Positions 60,409 through 64,000 of a stretch of 64,000 nucleotides of DNA are shown piece by piece. This DNA comes from Curvibacter gracilis ATCC BAA-807 (GTDB taxonomy: Bacteria; Pseudomonadota; Gammaproteobacteria; Burkholderiales; Burkholderiaceae_C). Position 1 is the first letter of the stretch. Every line of letters begins with the position of its first letter. Below the pieces are notes generated by a model that was given only the letters and a program-made list of their open reading frames with translations, had not been told where the DNA came from and did not search any database. The translations under genes and the position numbers were made by a program. The stretch spans positions 186,001-250,000 of the forward strand of contig NZ_JADZ01000010.1 of the NCBI RefSeq assembly GCF_000518645.1, read 5' to 3'.

Positions 60409-62184
60409 TTATTTCTGCACAATGAATTCAGGTGATGCCAGCACCAGGACCAAGGCCGCCTGGATGCGCTTGAGCGAAGTGGCCTGGTTGGTGGCGGGCA
60501 GGGTGGCCACCGCACCCTGGATCAGGTTGAGCGTCTGTGTCGACAACTGCCCGCCCGCCAGCACCCGGTTGATCTCGGCCAACAGCGCCGTGGCGTCGGC
60601 GGCCAGGGCCAGCAGACTGCTGTAGTCGGGCGTCAGATCGCCCGCGCCGCTGCCGGCGACCACACGCTGCATGTAGTTCACGTAGCCCGCCACCGATGAC
60701 TCGTTGGCAATCTGGAACTCCGGCCCCACCAGCCCCTGATCGGCCAGTGCCGTACCCGGCGGCACATAGCCCGGGCGGAAGAAATTGAACACCGAGCCCG
60801 AATGCATGGGGCTCTGGCCCAGGCGGGAAGCGGGGTCAGACAGGTCCCCCACGGCCCAGGCGTCGGAGGGCGAAGTGGCGCGAAAGGCCCGTGCCCAGGC
60901 CAGGAATCGCATCACCGGCTCACGCAATTTGCCGAAGGTGGGCAAGGCCGCGGTAGTGGCGCTGCGCGCTTCGGTGTCGAGCAAAATCGCCTTGATCACC
61001 GCCTGCAGATCGCCACGCACCCCGGCGCCATTGTTGGCAAACACCGCACTCACGCGGGCCACATAGGCCGGGCTGGGGTTGCTGGTGACCAGGCGCTGAA
61101 TCAATTGCCGGCTGATGAAGGGTGGCAGGTTGGGGTGCTGAAACAAGGTGTCCAGGGCCTGGTTCAGGGCGTCCATCGCGGGCGTGCCCGCGGCAATCGT
61201 CTTGCCCAGAAAGGTCTTGCTGCCGGTTTCGTATTGCGAGGCCACCGACACCATGGGCCGCTGCTGAAAATCGGCGGGGTAGGGGCTGGTCAAGCCGCTG
61301 ACATCCACGTTCCAGCCGGTGAAAACCCGGGCCAAGCCGCTGACATCGGCCTGGGTGTAGGTTTCCAGCGCACTGCCATCAGAGCGCGTCTTCACACTGC
61401 CATCCGCGTTGAGTTGCACCAGCCCGATGGTGAACAGCTGCATCAGCTCGCGGGCGTAGTTTTCATCAGGTTGACTGCCGGTCTTGGGGTTGGCCTTGGC
61501 ACTGCCCCTGAAGGTCAGGTAGTAGCCCATCGCCGGGCTCAGCGAGATGTCCTGCAACAGCGTGCGGTAGTTACCGAAGGCGTTGGCCTCCAGCAGGTCC
61601 AGGTAATGGGCCACCGCATACTGGCGCCACGATGCATTCACCCCCAGCACCGACACCACACAGATCTCGGACAGCGCCAGCACCATGCGTTGCCGCAACG
61701 GGTCGCCCGAACTGATCAGCTTGCGCCAGATCGTGTTGTCCAGGCCTGCCGTGCTGAAGATGTTGCTGGCAGCGTTGTAACCGTGTGCATCCAGCCATTC
61801 ACAATGCCCCTGGCTTCGGGGCACGGCAAACTGGGTGTTCAGCCATGCGTTGTAGCCATTGGCCACCACGTCCGACAAATCAGCCGCTGTGTAGCCTGGC
61901 GTCGCCTGAACCAGAAAGCGGGCCGCATCTGCCACCGACGGACGGGTCACGCTGGCATCTGCCCCGGTTGTGGTGCCACCGGCCTGTGCCCCGGCATCGC
62001 TGCCACCGCCCCCACCGCCGCAGGCAGCAAGCCCGCCCAGCAGCGTCAGCCCCACCAGCGCTTGTGCAGTACGAGAGGCCTCTTTACCAGTGGCGCCAGC
62101 CGTCCCCGGCAGCTTTGCCGTCTCCGCAGAGGCCGCGGGCATCAACTCGGGACCAGCCAGCACATCAGGGTCGCACACAGACAT
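60409..62184 (-). CDS. DUF1800 family lipoprotein
   Basis: A 591-residue protein. AAGGAA precedes the ATG at 62184. The lipobox GLAACG comes late (Cys at about 56), after a 35-residue polar leader. The DUF1800 body includes ARFLVQATPGYTAADLSDVV, SGDPLRQRMVLALSEICVVS, NPKTGSQPDENYARELMQLFTIG, FQHPNLPPFISRQLIQRLVTSNPSPAYVARV and SPMHSGSVFNFFRPGY. The function is unknown; it always seems to travel with DUF1501, as here. Confidence 0.9.
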   Translation of the reverse strand: MSVCDPDVLAGPELMPAASAETAKLPGTAGATGKEASRTAQALVGLTLLGGLAACGGGGGGSDAGAQAGGTTTGADASVTRPSVADAARFLVQATPGYTAADLSDVVANGYNAWLNTQFAVPRSQGHCEWLDAHGYNAASNIFSTAGLDNTIWRKLISSGDPLRQRMVLALSEICVVSVLGVNASWRQYAVAHYLDLLEANAFGNYRTLLQDISLSPAMGYYLTFRGSAKANPKTGSQPDENYARELMQLFTIGLVQLNADGSVKTRSDGSALETYTQADVSGLARVFTGWNVDVSGLTSPYPADFQQRPMVSVASQYETGSKTFLGKTIAAGTPAMDALNQALDTLFQHPNLPPFISRQLIQRLVTSNPSPAYVARVSAVFANNGAGVRGDLQAVIKAILLDTEARSATTAALPTFGKLREPVMRFLAWARAFRATSPSDAWAVGDLSDPASRLGQSPMHSGSVFNFFRPGYVPPGTALADQGLVGPEFQIANESSVAGYVNYMQRVVAGSGAGDLTPDYSSLLALAADATALLAEINRVLAGGQLSTQTLNLIQGAVATLPATNQATSLKRIQAALVLVLASPEFIVQK

Positions 62185-62454
62185 GGCATTCCTTGTAAGG
62201 TTGGGACAGCGCCAGCATGGATATCCAGCGTGAACAGGTTGAAAGCGGCGCATCCACGAGCCCCGTGCACGGGGCCACCCAACCATTGATCGGCCGAATA
62301 ATGCCTCAGGCGCCGATACAAGCCAGACACACATTCAATATTTGTGTTTCCATTTGTATTGGTTCGTCGCAACACCAACAACTTGAGCCCGCCTACCGAA
62401 CACCAGACCGCAGCCCTGCTAAAAGCGGCTCTGTCATCACACACCGCAGGCCCC

Positions 62455-63396
62455 ATGTCAGCCACCATGCCCGACCTTTTGCTCAACCCTGCCTCCACCG
62501 CGCAGGCTTTGCCGTACCCAGCCCTGGCTGAAGCCATCGAGTCCTTGCTGAAAGACCCTTCAGTGCAAGTGCCACCGCGCATCGTCCAGCCACTGCCGGC
62601 TGGAGGATCGTTGTTCGTCATGCCGGCCTGCGACGCGCGCCTCGCCATCACCAAACTCATCAGCTTCGTACCGACCAACCCCGGGCGCGGCCTGCCCACG
62701 ATCCAGGGCGACATCGTGGTGTTTGACAGCGTCAGTGGCCGGCGCATCGCCTTGCTCGACGGGCCCACCGTCACAGCGCGCCGCACCGCCGCCGTGTCCC
62801 TGCTGGCCGCGCAGAAACTGGCGCCGAACCGCCTGGGCCCTCTGCTGATCGTGGGTGCCGGGGTGCAAGGCCTGGCCCACCTGGAGGCCTTCCATGCTGG
62901 CCTGGGCGTGAAGGAGGTCTGGGTCAACTCCCGCAGCGAGCGCAGCGCCCATGCCCTGATGGCCCACGCCCAGACCCTGGGCATGAGGGCGCACCACGCG
63001 CCCGACCCGAATGCGGCCCTGGCCCGTTGCCCCCTGGTGGTCAGTTGCACCCCGGCCCAACAGGTGGTGCTGAACGCCATGCCACGCCCGGATGCCTTTG
63101 TGGCCGCGGTCGGGGCGTTCACCCCGCGCATGGTCGAATGGCAAGCCGACACCTGCCGCCGCCTGGCCACCGAAGGCACCGTGCTGGTGGACACCCGCGA
63201 CGCCGACCACGAGGCCGGCGACCTGTTGCAGGCGGGCATCGAGGTGGCCCAACTGCCCACACTGGCCGATCTGATCCAGGGCCGGGCCGCCTGGTCGGGC
63301 AGGGCGCAGCGGCCGCAGGGCCCGGTGTTCTTCAAGAGCTGCGGCTGGGCCGGCTGGGACCTGGCAGCGGCGCGCTGCGTCATGAAGCTGAACTGA
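62455..63396 (+). CDS. Ornithine cyclodeaminase/mu-crystallin family reductase (delta1-piperidine/pyrroline-2-carboxylate reductase type)
   Basis: A 313-residue NAD(P)-binding enzyme. Substrate-binding parts are FVMPACDARLAITKLISFVPTNPGRGLPTIQG and LDGPTVTARRTAAVSLLAAQKL. The Rossmann loop is LLIVGAGVQGLAHLEAF, followed by VWVNSRSERSAHAL. The C-terminal VFFKSCGWAGWDLAAARCVM is close to that of cyclic-imine reductases of proline/lysine/hydroxyproline metabolism rather than true ornithine cyclodeaminase. A second ATG at 62467 is possible. The RidA-family gene, also linked to imine chemistry, follows 145 bp downstream. Confidence 0.85.
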   Translation: MSATMPDLLLNPASTAQALPYPALAEAIESLLKDPSVQVPPRIVQPLPAGGSLFVMPACDARLAITKLISFVPTNPGRGLPTIQGDIVVFDSVSGRRIALLDGPTVTARRTAAVSLLAAQKLAPNRLGPLLIVGAGVQGLAHLEAFHAGLGVKEVWVNSRSERSAHALMAHAQTLGMRAHHAPDPNAALARCPLVVSCTPAQQVVLNAMPRPDAFVAAVGAFTPRMVEWQADTCRRLATEGTVLVDTRDADHEAGDLLQAGIEVAQLPTLADLIQGRAAWSGRAQRPQGPVFFKSCGWAGWDLAAARCVMKLN

Positions 63397-63541
63397 TGTA
63401 ACGCCCCTCACTGCGCCTCGCCAAGAGCGCCCTCGGCAGGCCGTATGCTTGGCGGGTCTGCGCATGGCTCGCCGCAAGGGGCGCCAACAAGCCCGACAGG
63501 GGTGACAGCCCCACACACCACCCGCATCGCAAGGATTTTTC

Positions 63542-63889
63542 ATGATTCAACGTTTTGACGTCGGCGCCCGCCTGTCCGAAATGGCCATCCACAACGGCAC
63601 CGTGTACCTGGCCGGCCAGGTGCCCGAAGACGCCAGCCTCGACATCCAGGGCCAGACCGCCCAGGTGCTGGCTGCCGTGGACGCCCTGCTGGAGCGTGCC
63701 GGCACCGACAAGAGCCGCATACTGATGGCCCAGATCTTCCTGCCCGACCTGAACGACTTTGCCGGCATGAACGCCGTCTGGGACGCCTGGGTAGCGGCCG
63801 GCAACGCCCCGCCGCGCGCCACCGTGCAAGCCGCACTGGCCCGCCCGGGTTGGCGCATCGAAATGGTGGTCACCGCCGCCTTGCCCTGA
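63542..63889 (+). CDS. RidA/YjgF-family protein
   Basis: A 115-residue protein of the RidA family, whose best-known members hydrolyse reactive 2-aminoacrylate-type enamines/imines. Family parts: MAIHNGTVYLAGQVPED, IQGQTAQVLAAVDALLERAGTDKSRILMAQIFLPDLNDFAGMNAVWDAWV and PPRATVQAALARPGWRIEMVVTAA. The catalytic Arg is present in PPRATVQ. It is probably co-expressed with the cyclic-imine reductase upstream. Confidence 0.93.
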   Translation: MIQRFDVGARLSEMAIHNGTVYLAGQVPEDASLDIQGQTAQVLAAVDALLERAGTDKSRILMAQIFLPDLNDFAGMNAVWDAWVAAGNAPPRATVQAALARPGWRIEMVVTAALP

Positions 63890-64000
63890 TCCGGCGCGGG
63901 GGTTGAGCCCCCGAAGTGATCACAAAACCCAATCGGCGATAACCTGGGGTAATTGATAAAGTGATGCGTATCAATTTGTCAGCACAAGAGTCCCAGGAGA
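63890..64000. other. Intergenic end of window with ribosome-binding site of the next gene
   Basis: A short GC hairpin (GGGG/CCCC arms near 63897-63912) follows the RidA gene. The window ends at AGGAGA, which would be the ribosome-binding site of a gene starting just beyond it. AT-rich promoter-like sequence (TTGATAAAGTG) precedes it. Confidence 0.4.

Noticed and set aside
1-64000. CRISPR array, tRNA or rRNA genes
   Set aside because: I found no regularly spaced repeats and no tRNA-like TTCGANTC arm in a cloverleaf context. A tRNA scan would be needed to exclude one fully.

Overview
The window is a GC-rich chromosomal segment of a betaproteobacterium, most likely a member of the Burkholderiales close to the Comamonadaceae. 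The grounds are the gene content (three Bug-type solute receptors, a GalA-type gallate dioxygenase, paired DUF1800/DUF1501 genes, a Burkholderia-type QueE) and short intergenic hairpins built on TTTGATAGT. No rRNA, tRNA or CRISPR array was recognised. I count about 55 intact protein genes plus several pseudogenes.

Layout. 1-2200: a LuxR-type regulator, a pilin-like protein and a small unknown protein. 2300-3481: queE-queD for queuosine/7-deazaguanine synthesis, preceded by a 40-codon open frame and a hairpin that covers the queE ribosome-binding site. 3482-10244 (minus strand): an AraC regulator upstream of an AhpD-like protein, an acyl-CoA-dehydrogenase-like flavoprotein and an ABC importer with two receptors (sulfonate/nitrate/taurine class). 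10401-13602: a small exported protein, a Bug receptor and an aldo/keto reductase, separated by clear terminators. 13868-16511: gallate dioxygenase and an MFS aromatic-acid transporter.

16316-21216 is the accessory region. The last 196 bp of the MFS gene are present twice (one mismatch), flanking about 4.5 kb. That segment holds an IS3-family element, a decayed ISL3-family element and an AT-rich pair of overlapping genes: a peptidoglycan amidase resembling type VI secretion effectors (interrupted at an A8 tract) and a small membrane protein that could be its immunity factor.

21250-29905: two LysR regulators, an M20 amidohydrolase, two Bug receptors, an FMN alpha-hydroxyacid dehydrogenase, DUF2789, an SRPBCC protein and YebC. 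29981-32738: a metallo-beta-lactamase-fold hydrolase, a membrane Mrr-like nuclease and a small lipoprotein. 33098-42589 is a signalling block: a PAS/GGDEF cyclase, a chemoreceptor, a RelA/SpoT-type synthetase and a PAS/GGDEF/EAL protein. 42937-49006: a ParD-like protein coupled to methionine aminopeptidase, a HupE-like membrane protein with a DUF3500 lipoprotein, a Pal-type lipoprotein, a MarR regulator and a DODA-type dioxygenase. 49385-55334: an exported protein, an alpha/beta hydrolase, a DUF938 methyltransferase, an HD protein, a third diguanylate cyclase and a second chemoreceptor. 55398-57895: a LacI regulator and glucarate dehydratase with two operator-like palindromes between them. 58020-63889: a CHRD lipoprotein, a holin-like membrane protein, a DUF1501/DUF1800 pair, an ornithine-cyclodeaminase-family reductase and a RidA-family protein.

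Overall this is a metabolically versatile aerobe with catabolic genes for aromatics, sugar acids and organosulfur or organic acids, and with substantial c-di-GMP and chemotaxis signalling. The best candidates for something new are the amidase/membrane-protein pair inside the duplicated segment, the occluding hairpin and leader frame before queE, and the ParD-like/methionine aminopeptidase couple.
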